Source: PALSA-894 sp963757565
GTDB taxonomy: Bacteria > Pseudomonadota > Alphaproteobacteria > Rhizobiales > Xanthobacteraceae
Reading direction: 5' to 3'
Assembly (NCBI GenBank): GCA_963757565.1
Contig: CAVWSB010000006.1
Location: 868,001-932,000, forward strand
Length of the DNA: 64,000 nucleotides
In this document: in pieces, positions 1 to 10,349 of the stretch
How positions within the stretch are numbered: position 1 is the stretch's first letter
Layout: every line of letters begins with the position of its first letter
Program-made: the position numbers and the translations under genes
The notes under the pieces: model-generated
Database searches by the model: none
What the model was told of the DNA's origin: nothing
The model's input: only the letters and a program-made list of their open reading frames with translations

Positions 1-970
1 CACGCAGAGCTGCAGTTCGGTCGGCTTGCCGACCGGGCCCACCGGCCACAGCGCGTGATAGGTGTCCTCGGCCATATCCTTCTTGGCCGGATCGTCCTTC
101 GCGGCGACGTAGATCGAGATGCCGTTCGAGGTGCAGTAAAGTTCACCCGCCAGGAACGCCTTGTTGTTCGAACTAGTCGTTCCACGACGCGACGCCGGGG
201 ATGAAGGTGTCGGAGCAGCGCCTTGGCGTATTCGAGCGCCTTCACGGTCTCGGGCGAGTTGATGATGACCTTGTCGTCCTTGTCGACCGTGTAGGCGCCG
301 TGGCCCCACAGGATCCAGTGCAGCCACGCATTGGCGTCGCCCGAGGCATGGCCGAGCGCGAAGCCGGCCGGCGTGTTGTTCTTCTTCAGCGCCTTGCACA
401 TTTCCAGGAAGCCGGGGAAGTCCTTCGGGAATTCCTTGAAGCCCGCCTTGTCCAGCGCCGACTTGCGGTAGGTCAGGTAGCCGCCGATGGTGGCGACCGG
501 GATGCCGAGCCACTTGTTGCCCTGCTTGCAGGTCGCTTCCGCCGCGGCGGTCCAGCCGCCGTATTTCTTGCCGAGATAGTCCGCGACGTCGTTGAGCTCG
601 ATCACCTTGGTGGGGAAGAGCTGCGGCAGCGTGTGCAGGCCCCAGGCGAGGTCCATGCCCGACCCGGTGTTGGCCGCGACCGAAGCCTTCGGCTGCACGT
701 CCTCGAACGATTCGCGAGAACACGTTCATCTCGGTGCCGGTCGCCGCCTTGAACGCCGTCGACCATTTCGTTGAACGCCTCGTCCTCGGCTTCGACGAAG
801 CGCTTCCAGCGCATCACGGTGAGCTTGGCGTCCTTCTCGGCCTTCCACGGCGCGCTCTGCGCCCAGGCCTTGGCGAAATCGAACAGCGCCGGGCCGGTGA
901 GCGCGCCGGCTGCGCCGAGCGCGGTGCCGCCCTGAAGTATCGAGCGGCGGGTAAAGTCATGTCATGTCAT
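1..970 (-). CDS. ABC sugar transporter substrate-binding protein (partial, frameshifted)
   Basis: Periplasmic binding protein of an ABC importer, family 1 (sugar type). It starts near 970 after a GGGAGGA ribosome site and runs off the left edge. The N-terminus has a twin-arginine-like signal (TRRSILQGG followed by a hydrophobic stretch) and a cleavage region near AKAWAQSA. Recognisable blocks follow in different frames: LTVMRWKRFVEAEDEAFN, SVAANTGSGMDLAWGL and KNNTPAGFALGHASGDANAW. Apparent single-base insertions lie near 757, 716, 196 and 176. It lies 36 bases downstream of the transporter ATPase on the same strand, so the permease genes are probably beyond the left edge. The substrate is inferred from the ATPase type only. 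Confidence 0.85.
956..970. repeat. Triple 5-bp tandem repeat at start codon of binding protein
   Basis: The + strand reads gtcat three times in a row, which on the coding strand is atgac x3. The reading frame of the Tat-like signal is in phase with the first ATG only if one passes through a TGA. The true copy number therefore decides which ATG is the start. It may be a sequencing artefact. Confidence 0.5.
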
Positions 971-1006
971 TCCTCCCTGTTTTCGACTTTTTAGCGTGAT
1001 TGAATC

Positions 1007-2075
<1,069 letters not shown>

Positions 2076-2349
2076 GCATCATCCTCCCAGTTACGCCCCG
2101 CTTGGTAGAATGTTAGTTTTACGGGTCGGCAAGTCATCGACCGGGGGCGCAGTGAAGTCAATGCTACCGCAGGCCGCGTTCCTGAGGAAATCATCCTTCC
2201 GTGCGGGTAGGCCGAGCAAGCCGAAAGCGCCCGGCCGGGCATTCGGCCGCAGCATTTTCGCGCTTGACGCCTGCGCGTGGCCCAAGGGAGTGTGCCTCCC
2301 GCCTTTCCGACCGCCGCGCCGCGGAAATAGTCTATCAGGAGAAGCCTTC

Positions 2350-3312
2350 ATGGCCGGCGAAAAAGCCGATGTGGTGATGTTCGGCACCGAAGCCGATCAT
2401 CGAGGAGGCGCTGACCAAGGCGCCGGCCTGCACCTGCACAAGGCCTGGGCGGCGCCGGATCACGAGGCGTTCATCAACTCCATCGCGCCGAACGTGCGCG
2501 CCATCGCGGCGGCCGGCGGCCACGGCCGCATCGACGGCGCCATCATGTCGCGCTTTCCCAAGCTCGAAATCGTGTCGAGCTTCGGCGTCGGCTACGACCA
2601 CATCGACGCCAAATGGGCGGGCGAGCACGGCATCGTCGTCACCAACACGCCGGACGTGCTGAACGAGGAGGTCGCCGACACCGCGCTCGGCTTGCTGCTC
2701 GCGACGGTGCGCCACCTGCCGCAGGCGGAGAAATATCTGCGCGCCGGCAATTGGCCGAAGCACGGCGACTACCAGCTCACGCCCTCGCTGCGCGACCGCA
2801 CGGTCGGCATCGTCGGCATGGGTCGCATCGGCAAGGCGATCGCGCGCCGTCTCGACGCCATGAAGGTGCCGGTGGTCTACCACTCGCGCCGGCCCGCGGA
2901 CGTGCCGTACCGGCACTATCCCAACATCGTCGACATGGCGCGCGACGTGGACCTGATGATCGTCATCACGCCCGGCGGCGCCGCGACAAAAAATCTCGTC
3001 AACGCCGAGGTGCTCAAGGCGCTCGGTCCCGAGGGCATCCTGATCAATGTGGCGCGCGGCTCGGTGGTGGACGAGGCCGCGCTGATCAAGGCGCTCAAGG
3101 ACAAGACGATCCTGTCCGCCGGCCTCGACGTGTTCGCCGACGAGCCGAAGGTGCCGCAGGAACTGATCGACATGGACCACATCGTGCTGCTGCCGCATGT
3201 CGGCTCGGCTTCGCACGCGACGCGCCGCGCGATGGACGAACTGGTGGCGAACAACATCATCTCGTGGTTTTCCGGCAAGGGGCCGCTGACGCCGGTCCCG
3301 AAACGCCGGTGA
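2350..3312 (+). CDS. D-2-hydroxyacid dehydrogenase (NAD(P)-binding)
   Basis: Oxidoreductase of the glyoxylate/hydroxypyruvate reductase family, about 320 aa. The start at 2350 (MAGEKADVVMFG) has an AGGAG site seven bases upstream. The dinucleotide fold motif is GIVGMGRIGKAIARRL. Catalytic residues are visible as Arg in NVARGSVVDEAA, Glu in ADEPKVPQEL and His in LLPHVGSAS. Residues about 13-25 are scrambled by two compensating indels near 2386 and 2420. Removing one G gives the expected GTKPIIEEALTKA. It is transcribed away from the divergent ABC transporter, suggesting a link to sugar or sugar-acid use, but the substrate is not determined. Confidence 0.92.
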   Translation: MAGEKADVVMFGTEADHRGGADQGAGLHLHKAWAAPDHEAFINSIAPNVRAIAAAGGHGRIDGAIMSRFPKLEIVSSFGVGYDHIDAKWAGEHGIVVTNTPDVLNEEVADTALGLLLATVRHLPQAEKYLRAGNWPKHGDYQLTPSLRDRTVGIVGMGRIGKAIARRLDAMKVPVVYHSRRPADVPYRHYPNIVDMARDVDLMIVITPGGAATKNLVNAEVLKALGPEGILINVARGSVVDEAALIKALKDKTILSAGLDVFADEPKVPQELIDMDHIVLLPHVGSASHATRRAMDELVANNIISWFSGKGPLTPVPKRR

Positions 3313-3321
3313 AGTCCTAAC

Positions 3322-3483
3322 TCAGCTTTTGGCCTTGTCCGCGGCCTTGTCGAGCGCCTCCTGCGCGGTACCGCCTTCCGCGGAAGCGGCTTTGCCGTCC
3401 TTCTGCACGGTGGCGCTGGCGCCCGATCCGGTGTGCGTTTCCACCCGCACGGATACCTTCTTTTCAATTTTCTCGACGCTCAT
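3322..3483 (-). CDS. Small hypothetical protein, 53 aa
   Basis: A 53-residue open frame (MSVEKIEKKVSVRVETHTGS...) with a good AGGAG ribosome site six bases before the ATG and a clean stop at 3322. The sequence is highly charged, rich in Lys, Ala and Glu, with no membrane segment or cysteine. It ends about ten bases from the convergent dehydrogenase gene. I do not recognise the family. The strong ribosome site and alphaproteobacterial codon use support it being real. A structural or nucleoid-type role cannot be claimed. Confidence 0.6.
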   Translation of the reverse strand: MSVEKIEKKVSVRVETHTGSGASATVQKDGKAASAEGGTAQEALDKAADKAKS

Positions 3484-3601
3484 GGATGCTCTCCTGAATA
3501 CCCCAAGGCTTAATCGTCGGAGCGCGATCTGGTTTCATCGCATCCCGAAGGGTGCGCGCTACCAGGCTACGAGCCACCACAGACGTGATAAACCCAGCAG
3601 T

Positions 3602-4300
3602 ATGATGACGTTTTCACGATTTTCCTGCGTGTGCCTGATTGCCTTTACTGCGACGCATGCGGCGGCGCAGGCCCCCCCGGCGCCGCCTCCGAGCGATGCG
3701 GCGCGTGCGCTCGCCGGGCCTTGGGAATTGTCCAATCCGGATCGCGACCGGCGCTGCACGCTGACCTTCAAGCTTGATGCCGCGCCGCAGGGCCGCGTTG
3801 TAACGCTTGGGCCGACCTGCGCCGCCGCCTTCCCCGATCTGCGCCCGACTGCCGCGTGGACGATGGGTACTGACGACGCCCTCAAGCTGGTCGACGCCAA
3901 GGGTGTGGTGCTGTTCGAGCTGAACGAGGTCGAAGCCGGTATGTACGAGACGACGCCGAGCTTCACCCATTATTTCCTGCAGACACTCGCGGCAATCAAC
4001 AAGGACCGCATCACCGACGATCTGTTCGGCGAATGGCAGATCACGCGCGGCCCAGGCCGCCCGATTTGCGAACTGACGTTGGGCAACACCGCCTACGACA
4101 CGGATTCCTTCGTGCTCACGCTCAAGCCTGGCTGCGATGCGCTGCTCACGCGCTTCGGGGCGGTGTCGTGGAAGCTCGACCGCGGCCAGTTCGTGATGAA
4201 CGGTGCGGGAGGTCAGGCCTGGCGCTTCGAGGAAGGCGAGCCGAACGTCTGGAGCCGTATTCCCGCGTCCCGCCCGCCAGTGCTGATGGTGCGGCCGTGA
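3602..4300 (+). CDS. AprI/Inh family metalloprotease inhibitor-like protein, two repeats
   Basis: Secreted 232-aa protein. A signal peptide (MMTFSRFSCVCLIAFTATHA, then AQA) is followed by a Pro/Ala linker. Two copies of an Inh-like beta-barrel module follow: the first begins ALAGPWELSNPDRDRRC and the second DLFGEWQITRGPGRPIC. Each ends in a conserved Cys after a glycine-rich strand (LGPTC, LKPGCDALL). AprI/Inh proteins plug the active site of serralysin-type metalloproteases in the periplasm. A tandem arrangement is less common than a single domain. The stop overlaps the start of the next gene by two bases. Function is inferred from the fold motif. Confidence 0.75.
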   Translation: MMTFSRFSCVCLIAFTATHAAAQAPPAPPPSDAARALAGPWELSNPDRDRRCTLTFKLDAAPQGRVVTLGPTCAAAFPDLRPTAAWTMGTDDALKLVDAKGVVLFELNEVEAGMYETTPSFTHYFLQTLAAINKDRITDDLFGEWQITRGPGRPICELTLGNTAYDTDSFVLTLKPGCDALLTRFGAVSWKLDRGQFVMNGAGGQAWRFEEGEPNVWSRIPASRPPVLMVRP

Positions 4301-4875
4301 ACAAGGAGCGGCTGACCGCGTTCAGCGACGGCGTCATGGCGATCATCATCACCATCATGGTGTTGGAATTGAAGGTCCCGCATGGTGCCGACTGGCCCGC
4401 ACTTGCCGGCCTGCTGCCCGTGTTTCTGAGCTACGTGCTGAGCTTCGTCTATGTCGGCATCTACTGGAACAACCATCACCACCTTCTGCACGCCTGCCGG
4501 CGGGTCGATGGCGCCGTGATGTGGGCGAACCTGCACCTGTTGTTCTGGCTCTCGCTGATTCCATTTGCGACCGGATGGATGGGCGAGAACCACTTCGCCG
4601 AGCTGCCGGTTGCGGTGTACGGCTTCGTTATGCTGATGCCCGCCCTTGCCTACTATGCGCTGCAAGCCTCGATCGTGCGGGCGAACGGAAGCGACCACAC
4701 GCTCGCGCGGGCCTTGGGGCGCGACCTCAAGGGCAAGATTTCGCCGATCCTTTACGTCACCGGAATTGCGCTCGCGTTCGTCAATCCCTGGATCGCGTGC
4801 GCGATCTACGTACTGATCGCCTTGATGTGGCTCATTCCCGACCGCCGCATCGCAAAGCGGATCGGCGAAGCCTGA
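4297..4875 (+). CDS. TMEM175/DUF1211 family potassium channel-like membrane protein
   Basis: 192-aa integral membrane protein starting at GTG 4297, whose start overlaps the TGA of the preceding gene (GTGA), implying translational coupling. The hallmark N-terminal motif RLTAFSDGVMAIIITIMV matches the FSDG helix of TMEM175 channels. Further hydrophobic helices are LLPVFLSYVLSFVYVGIYW, LHLLFWLSLIPFATGWM, VYGFVMLMPALAYYAL, ILYVTGIALAFV and CAIYVLIALMWL. Bacterial members conduct K+ weakly. A gene with an upstream secreted inhibitor is an unusual partner. Confidence 0.88.
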   Translation: MNKERLTAFSDGVMAIIITIMVLELKVPHGADWPALAGLLPVFLSYVLSFVYVGIYWNNHHHLLHACRRVDGAVMWANLHLLFWLSLIPFATGWMGENHFAELPVAVYGFVMLMPALAYYALQASIVRANGSDHTLARALGRDLKGKISPILYVTGIALAFVNPWIACAIYVLIALMWLIPDRRIAKRIGEA

Positions 4876-4897
4876 AGTACATTGGCAGCGGCTGGCC

Positions 4898-5236
4898 TTA
4901 CGCGGCTTGCGGCTGCATCGGTTTGAAATACATGCGCTCGCGCCGCGCGAGCCTGGGCAACGCGTCGGCGAGCACGAGTTTCTTGAACCATTCGGTCTGC
5001 TGGTGCGCGGCAAGCGCTTCCTCGCCGGTATAAAGCTCGTAGAGGAAGAACAGTCGATTATTCTCCGTCGAGCGATGCACCCAGAACACGAGCGTGCCCG
5101 GCTCGGCTTTCACGGCGTCTGCCATCTGACGCAGGATCGTCGCGATCGTCTCCGCCTCGCCTTCCTTGGCTTCCCACGTGACCGCGAGTGCCAGTTGACC
5201 TTCGGCGGGTGCCGCACCCTTCGCAACAGTGAGCAT
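4898..5236 (-). CDS. Putative quinol monooxygenase (ABM domain)
   Basis: 112-aa protein with an antibiotic-biosynthesis monooxygenase ferredoxin-like fold. Features include LALAVTWEAKEGEAETI, EPGTLVFWVHRSTENN, FFLYELYTGEEALAAHQQT and the final strand after FKKL. Such proteins are small cofactor-free dimers acting on quinols or as general stress proteins. A GGAGG site precedes the ATG. It converges on the channel gene 22 bases away. There is no membrane segment or signal peptide. The exact substrate cannot be read from sequence. Confidence 0.85.
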   Translation of the reverse strand: MLTVAKGAAPAEGQLALAVTWEAKEGEAETIATILRQMADAVKAEPGTLVFWVHRSTENNRLFFLYELYTGEEALAAHQQTEWFKKLVLADALPRLARRERMYFKPMQPQAA

Positions 5237-5332
5237 CGGATTGCCTCCGTTGTTTGATGGCGCACACTGTGCGCGAGCGAGGCGTGTAAATCGACAGGAA
5301 TCGCTACGGCATGAGCCGAAGCGTTGTCCGGA

Positions 5333-5806
5333 TCAAAGCTGCGCCGGTTGCTTCTTCCTTGCGCTCTGCCGGACGTAGCCGGGATATTTCTTCAGCGGCA
5401 TGACGCGCTCGCCTGTATAGACCCAGTCCTGCATCTCCTCGATCGCCCAGTGATACAACGGCTGGCGGCCGGTGCGGTTCGCGAACAGCGCGCGTGGAAT
5501 GTTGATCATGTGGCGCGAGCGCGGCCGCTCGTAGATCAACGGCGTGCCGCAGCGGCGGCAGAAACTGCGGACGGTCTTGTCCGGCTCATGCTCATAGCGC
5601 GCGATCTCGTCTTCACCTTCGGTGACGCGGAAGTGTTTGCGCCACACACCCACGTAGGTGGCATACGCGGTACCATGCGCGACGCGGCTCGCGCGCGAAT
5701 GATCGTGCCAGGACCAGAAGGCCGGATAGTCGATGTCGACACACACCGCGCCGCACAGGCAGCGACCCGTGACAGTCGAGGCGTTGGAAACGGCTTTCTG
5801 TTTCAT
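5333..5806 (-). CDS. GFA (CENP-V/GFA domain) family protein with altered zinc site
   Basis: 157-aa zinc-fold protein of the glutathione-dependent formaldehyde-activating family. The first zinc pair is seen in GRCLCGAVCVDI and the last in SFCRRCGTPLIYERP. The central Cys-His-Cys segment found in typical members (CHCxxC) is replaced by FWSWHDHSRASRVAHG, which has no cysteine. The rest of the fold is intact (GVWRKHFRVTEGEDEIARYE), so this is divergence and not a frameshift. The role is uncertain, and formaldehyde activation is doubtful without the central cysteines. Confidence 0.85.
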   Translation of the reverse strand: MKQKAVSNASTVTGRCLCGAVCVDIDYPAFWSWHDHSRASRVAHGTAYATYVGVWRKHFRVTEGEDEIARYEHEPDKTVRSFCRRCGTPLIYERPRSRHMINIPRALFANRTGRQPLYHWAIEEMQDWVYTGERVMPLKKYPGYVRQSARKKQPAQL

Positions 5807-5850
5807 CGGACGTGATCCTGGTCATCCGGGCCGAGGATACCGCGTCCGCC

Positions 5851-6573
5851 TTAAAACAGCTTCAGCCCCTTCAGGCTGGCGTGGCCGTCCTTGCCGACGA
5901 TGATGTGGTCGTAGAGCGAGACGCCGAGCGGCTTTGCTACGTTCGCCGACCTGCTTGGTCATCTCGATGTCGGCGCGCGAGGGCGTCGGGTCGCCCGACG
6001 GGTGATTGTGCACCAGGATGATGGCGGTCGCCGACAGTTCGAGCGCGCGCTTGACCACCTCGCGCGGATAGACCGGCGTGTGATCGACCGTTCCCTCCTG
6101 CTGCACCTCGTCGGCGATGAGCTGGTTGCGCTTGTCGAGAAACAGGATGCGAAATTGTTCTTTCTCGGCGAAAGCCTGCGCGGCGCGGCAATAATCGAGC
6201 ACCGACGACCAGGATGACAGGACCGGGCGCTTCCTGACCTGCCCTCTGGCAAATCGCTGTGCCGCCGCCTGCACGACCTTGAATTCGGTCATCGCGGCCT
6301 CGCCCATGCCCGTCGATTTCCGCGAGCCGCTCCGGCGGCGCCGAAATGGCCTCGGCGAACGAGCCGAACTTGGTGAGCAGCGTTTTCGCCAGCGGCTTCA
6401 CGTCGCGCTGAGGAATTGCGCGGAACAGGACGAGCTCCAGCATCTCGTAATCGGCGAGCGCCTCCGGCCCAGCGTCACGAAAGCGTGCGCGCAAGCGATC
6501 GCGGTGCCCGTGATAGTGCGGCGGCGCCTCGGCCAGGCCGGGCTCGAGTTTGCGCTTTGCCCTTCGGCGGCAT
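5851..6573 (-). CDS. radC: RadC family JAB-domain protein (frameshifted)
   Basis: About 240 aa. An N-terminal helix-hairpin-helix region (HRDRLRARF, ELVLFRAIPQRDVKPLAKTLL, FGSFAEAI, LAEIDG) is followed by the RadC/JAB metalloprotease-like domain. That domain carries the motif IILVHNHPSGDPTPSRADIEMT (HxHPSGDxxPS zinc site). The C-terminus is recovered as VAKPLGVSLYDHIIVG and GHASLKGLKLF. Inserted bases are apparent near 6558, 6310 and 5946. The likely start is ATG 6573 (MPPKGKAK). RadC is widespread and associated with recombination or competence, though its activity is unsettled. It lies directly downstream of map. Confidence 0.87.
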
Positions 6574-6631
6574 GCGCCAAGCATGCCCGGAATGGCGGGA
6601 TTTGCAATCGCCGCGCGAAGGGGGTTGCGCG

Positions 6632-7454
6632 CTATTTGTAAGGCGGCAGGTGCCGGCCGGCCGGCGAGATGGTGAACACCTCGCAGCCGTCGTTGGTGAC
6701 GCCGACGGTGTGCTCGAACTGCGCCGAGAGCGAGCGGTCGCGCGTCACCGCGGTCCAGCCGTCGGACAGCACCTTCACGTGCGGGCGGCCGAGATTGATC
6801 ATCGGCTCGATGGTGAACAGCATGCCGGGCTTGAGCACGATGCCTTCGCCGGGGCGGCCGATATGCACGATGTTCGGCTCGTCGTGGAACAGGCGGCCGA
6901 GGCCGTGGCCGCAGAAGTCGCGCACCACGCTCATGTGCTGCGGCTCGACGAAGCTCTGGATCGCGTGCGCCGATGTCGCCGGTGGTGCGGCCGGGCTTCA
7001 CCGCCGCGATGCCGCGCATCATCGCCTCGTAGGTCACCTCGATCAGCCGCTCGGCTTTGCGCGGGATATCGCCGACCGGATACATGCGGCTCGAATCGCC
7101 GTGCCAGCCGTCGAGGATCAGCGTCACGTCGATGTTGACGATGTCGCCCTCCTTCAGCGGCTTCTCGTTCGGGATGCCGTGACAGACGACGTGATTGATC
7201 GAGGTGCAGGTCGACTTGTTGTAGCCGCGATACATCAGCGTCGCGGGCGTCGCGCCGTGATCCATCGCGAAGTCGAACACGAACTTGTCGATCGTCTCGG
7301 TCGGCAGGCCGGGCTTCACGATATCGGCACAGCTGTCGAGGCACTCGGCAACGAGCTTCCCGGCCTTGCGCATGCCGGCGAAGGCGTCGGGGCCATAAAG
7401 CTTGATCTGCCCGGTCTTGCGCAGCGGCGCGAAGGCCGCATCGACGTAGTTCAT
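6632..7454 (-). CDS. map: Type I methionyl aminopeptidase (one frameshift)
   Basis: Removes the initiator methionine from nascent proteins in the cytosol; normally essential. Length is 274 aa. Metal ligands Asp109 (NIDVTLILDG) and Asp120 (GDSSRM) are visible, with later ligands in CGHGLGRLFHDEP, FTIEPMINLG and QFEHTVGV. The substrate-binding His is in VVCHGIPN. One extra base near 6971 breaks the frame between TTGDIG and QSFVEPQHM. Removing one base restores GDIGHAIQSF. That an essential gene is broken argues for a sequencing error. radC follows on the same strand. Confidence 0.93.
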
Positions 7455-7544
7455 GGGAAAATGGTCCGATTCACGGGCAATTTAAGCATTGGCCGAGGAC
7501 GTGCAACCCGTTCGGGCGGCGGCACTGGTACCGGGTAGCGGCCC

Positions 7545-8536
7545 TCAAGCCGCGATCTTGCCGCCCAGTTCCTCATCGATATGCACGCGCACGATCTCGT
7601 CGAAGCTGTCCTCGACCTTGAAGCCGAGCGCACGCGCGCGCTTGGCGTCGAACCGCGTCGGCCAGCCCGACACGATCTTCATGATCGCCGCGTCCGGCTC
7701 GCGGCTGATGCGCGCCACCACCTTGTCGCCCGCGACGCGCCGCAGCGCCGCGATCTGCTCGCCGACCGTGCAGGCAACGCCCGGCATCGTGAGGTTGATG
7801 CGCGGGCCCGAGCGTTTCGCGGTCGAAGCCTGCCGCATGGATCAGGAACCCGGCCGCCGAGCGCGGGCTCGCGTGCCAGTGCATCACGCTCTCCTCGACC
7901 GGCAGCACCGCTTCCTTGCCGGCCAGCGGCTCGCGGATGATGTTGGAGAAGAAGCCCGAGGCCGCCTTGTTCGGCGTGCCGGGCCGCACGCAGATCGTCG
8001 GCAGCCGGATGCCGACGCCGTCGAGAAAGCCCTTGCGCGAATAGTCCGCGAGCAGGAGTTCGCAGATGCCCTTCTGCGCGCCGTAGGACGTCAGCGGCGT
8101 GTGGAAGAAATTGTCCGGGATTTCGCTCGGGAACGGCGCGCCGAACACCGCGATCGATGAGGTAAACACGAGCTTCGGGTGATAGCCGCCGCCCGGCGCG
8201 CAGCGGATCGCCTTCGAGCAGATAATGCAACGTGATCGAGGTTGACGCGATAGCCCTTCTCGAAATCCATCTCGGCCTCGCCCGACACGACCGCCGCGAG
8301 ATGGAAGATCACATCCGGGCGGTCCGCGATCAGCTTGCGGCCGGAGTCAGCATCGCTTGAAAATCGGCCGCGTAGGCATCGACTGCACCGGTGAAGCCAG
8401 CCGGTCGCTTCGGCGCAACCACATCGACCAGCGTGAGCTTGTCGATCGGTTTGCCGTTCAGCCCCCTGTCGGCGACGAGCCGATCGGTGAGCTTGCGTCC
8501 GACCATGCCGGCCGCGCCGGTGATGAGAACGTGCAT
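7545..8536 (-). CDS. denD: DenD-like NAD-dependent epimerase/dehydrogenase (frameshifted)
   Basis: Extended short-chain dehydrogenase of about 330 aa, closest in my judgement to D-erythronate dehydrogenase. The Rossmann motif is MHVLITGAAGMVGRKL. Other marks are VIFHLAAVVSGEAEMDF, the active-site YGAQKGICELLL (YxxxK) and GVGIRLPTICVRPGTPN. The C-terminal half closes with VDSFDE-type sequence ending LGGKIAA. Frame breaks are near 8350, 8228 and 7815. D-erythronate dehydrogenases oxidise the acid at C2 for a tetronate pathway. The isomerase, kinase and aldolase partners are not seen here, so the substrate remains open. Confidence 0.8.
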
Positions 8537-8558
8537 GATCCTCCCCCATACGACACGT

Positions 8559-8698
8559 CGTCATCCCGGATGCCGACGCAGGCGGCTATCCGGAATCGCA
8601 TACCTCATGTACCCAGTCGCCGGCGCATATGAAAGATGGATCCCGGCTCTCGCGTCGCTGACGCGCGTAAACGCGCTGATGGCTCGGCCGGGATGACG
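8559..8698. repeat. Intergenic palindromic repeat bounded by cgtcatcccgg / ccgggatgacg
   Basis: 140-base intergenic element with perfect 11-base inverted ends and inner complementary blocks (atccgga, gacgcgcg and related). Elements with this CGTCATCCCGG edge are familiar dispersed intergenic repeats of Bradyrhizobium-like genomes. It lies between the denD-like gene and lepB, both on the minus strand, so its RNA would form a long hairpin in the intergenic transcript. Confidence 0.75.
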
Positions 8699-8706
8699 AT
8701 CGCGCG

Positions 8707-9480
8707 TTAATTCACCCGCGAGAAGAAGCGCGACAGGCGCAGACCCGAAGGCCAGGTCCAGAGCGGATCGTGCCGCACGGCCGGGTCCCACGAGCCGAGG
8801 ATGGCGTCGACACGGCCGACGAGATTCTCGACCGGCACGAAGCCGACGCCGCCGGCGACCGGCGACAAGGCGGCTGTCGAGCGGAATCGTCGCGATTGTC
8901 GCCCATCACGAAGATCTGGTCAGCGCCGACGGCGAAACGACGGGTGTTGTCGAGTTCGCCGTTCCAGCGCAACTTGAAGATCGGGTGCTCGCGTCCGTTC
9001 GGCAGCGTCTCGACATAGCGCGGCGCCGTCAGCGTGCCGTCGTCGGTTTCCATCGCGCTGCCGGTGCCGGCGGTTTGCAGCGGCAGCTCCTTGCCATTGA
9101 TCCACAAGCGGCCCTCGCGCATCTGCACGCGGTCGCCGGGCAGGCCGACGACGCGCTTGACATAGGTCTGGCTCGGATCGCGCGGCAGGCGAAACACCAC
9201 GACATCGCCATAGTCCGGCAGCTTGCCGAGCAGGCGCTCGGGCGAAGCCGGCGCCAGCGGCAAAGGCAGCGAATAGCGGCTGTAGCCGTAGGGAAACTTG
9301 GTGACCAGCAGCTGGTCGCCGATCTGCAGGCTCGGCAGCATCGAGCCGGAGGGCACGTAATAGGCCTCGGCGGCGACCGTCTTGGTCGTCAGCAGGATCG
9401 AGCGCGATGACGACGCCGAACTGGCCGATCGCGCCGGCGAGACCGCCGAACCGCCCCTCTGGATTTCTTCTCTTCGCCAT
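8707..9480 (-). CDS. lepB: Signal peptidase I (frameshifted)
   Basis: Membrane serine protease that cleaves Sec/Tat signal peptides on the periplasmic face; essential. About 257 aa. The N-terminal membrane anchor includes GVVIALILLTTKTVAAEA once an extra base near 9403 is removed. The Ser box is YYVPSGSMLPSLQIGD, the Lys box YVKRVVGLPGDRV and box E VGADQIFVMGDNRDDS. A second break near 8878 precedes a C-terminal part resembling LVGRVDAILGSWD. In many alphaproteobacteria lepB sits next to acpS and rnc; that neighbourhood is absent here. Confidence 0.92.
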
Positions 9481-9579
9481 CGATCAGCCTCCAGCGGAAC
9501 CCGCGCCCTGAGATAGCTAGGAGCAAGGCGGCGGAATTGCGACAGGCGCGATCACATCACCGTCGCGTGGTGTCCGCTG

Positions 9580-10327
9580 CTACAGCGCAAACCCGCCGTC
9601 GGCCAGGTGAATCTGCCCGGTGGTGTAGCTCGACTCGTCGGACGCCAAGATAAACCGCGAGCGCGCGATCTCCTGCGGCAGTGCCGAGCCGGCCCATCGG
9701 CTGGCGGTCGATGAAATGCCTGCCGCACCGCCTTCTCGGGCTGCCGGTGTTCTTCGCCAGCGTCGCGATGCGGTCGTCGAGCGAGGGCGACTCGATCGTG
9801 CCGGGGCAGATCGCGTTCACGCGGATGCCCTTGCGGATGTAATCGGCCGCGACCGACTTGGTGAGGCCGACCACGGCGGCTTTGGTCGTGCCATACACAT
9901 AGCGGAACGGAATGCCGCGCACCGACGACGCGCCCGACGCGATGTTGATGATCGATCCCTTGCCCTTCTTCAGCATGGCTGGCAGGCAGGCCTTGATGGT
10001 GCGGTCCATCGAGCGGACGTTGAGATCGAAGGCGAAGTCCCATTCGTCGTCGGTCGCGTCGAGCACCGTGCCGTGATGCACATAGCCCGCCGCGTTCACC
10101 AGCACGTCGATGACGCCGAGCTTCTTGCTCATCTCCTTGACCAACGCCTTCACGTCCGCGGTCGAGCGCACGTCGAGCTTGGCGGGCGTGGCGCCCTTCA
10201 GCCCCTTGAGCTTCTTCACGTCGAGGTCGGTCGCGATGACTTTCGCGCCTTCGGCAAGAAACGCCTGCGCGATCGCGCGCCCGATCCCCTGCCCCGCCGC
10301 CGTCACCAGCGCGATCTTGCCCTTCAT
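9580..10327 (-). CDS. SDR family oxidoreductase, BDH2/ketodeoxyfuconate dehydrogenase-like (frameshifted)
   Basis: Classical short-chain dehydrogenase of about 248 aa. The cofactor motif is TAAGQGIGRAIAQAF, the structural motif VLVNAAGYVH, and the active site FRYVYGTTKAAVVG (YxxxK), followed by IRVNAICPGTIESPSL. The acceptor Asp after the second strand (IATDLDV) points to NAD rather than NADP. Breaks near 9740 and 9668 disturb the last third, ending DGGFAL. Close relatives act on 2-keto-3-deoxy-L-fuconate or 3-hydroxybutyrate. The substrate is unknown. Confidence 0.87.
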
Positions 10328-10349
10328 TCGTCCGGCCAACTCCGCCTCC

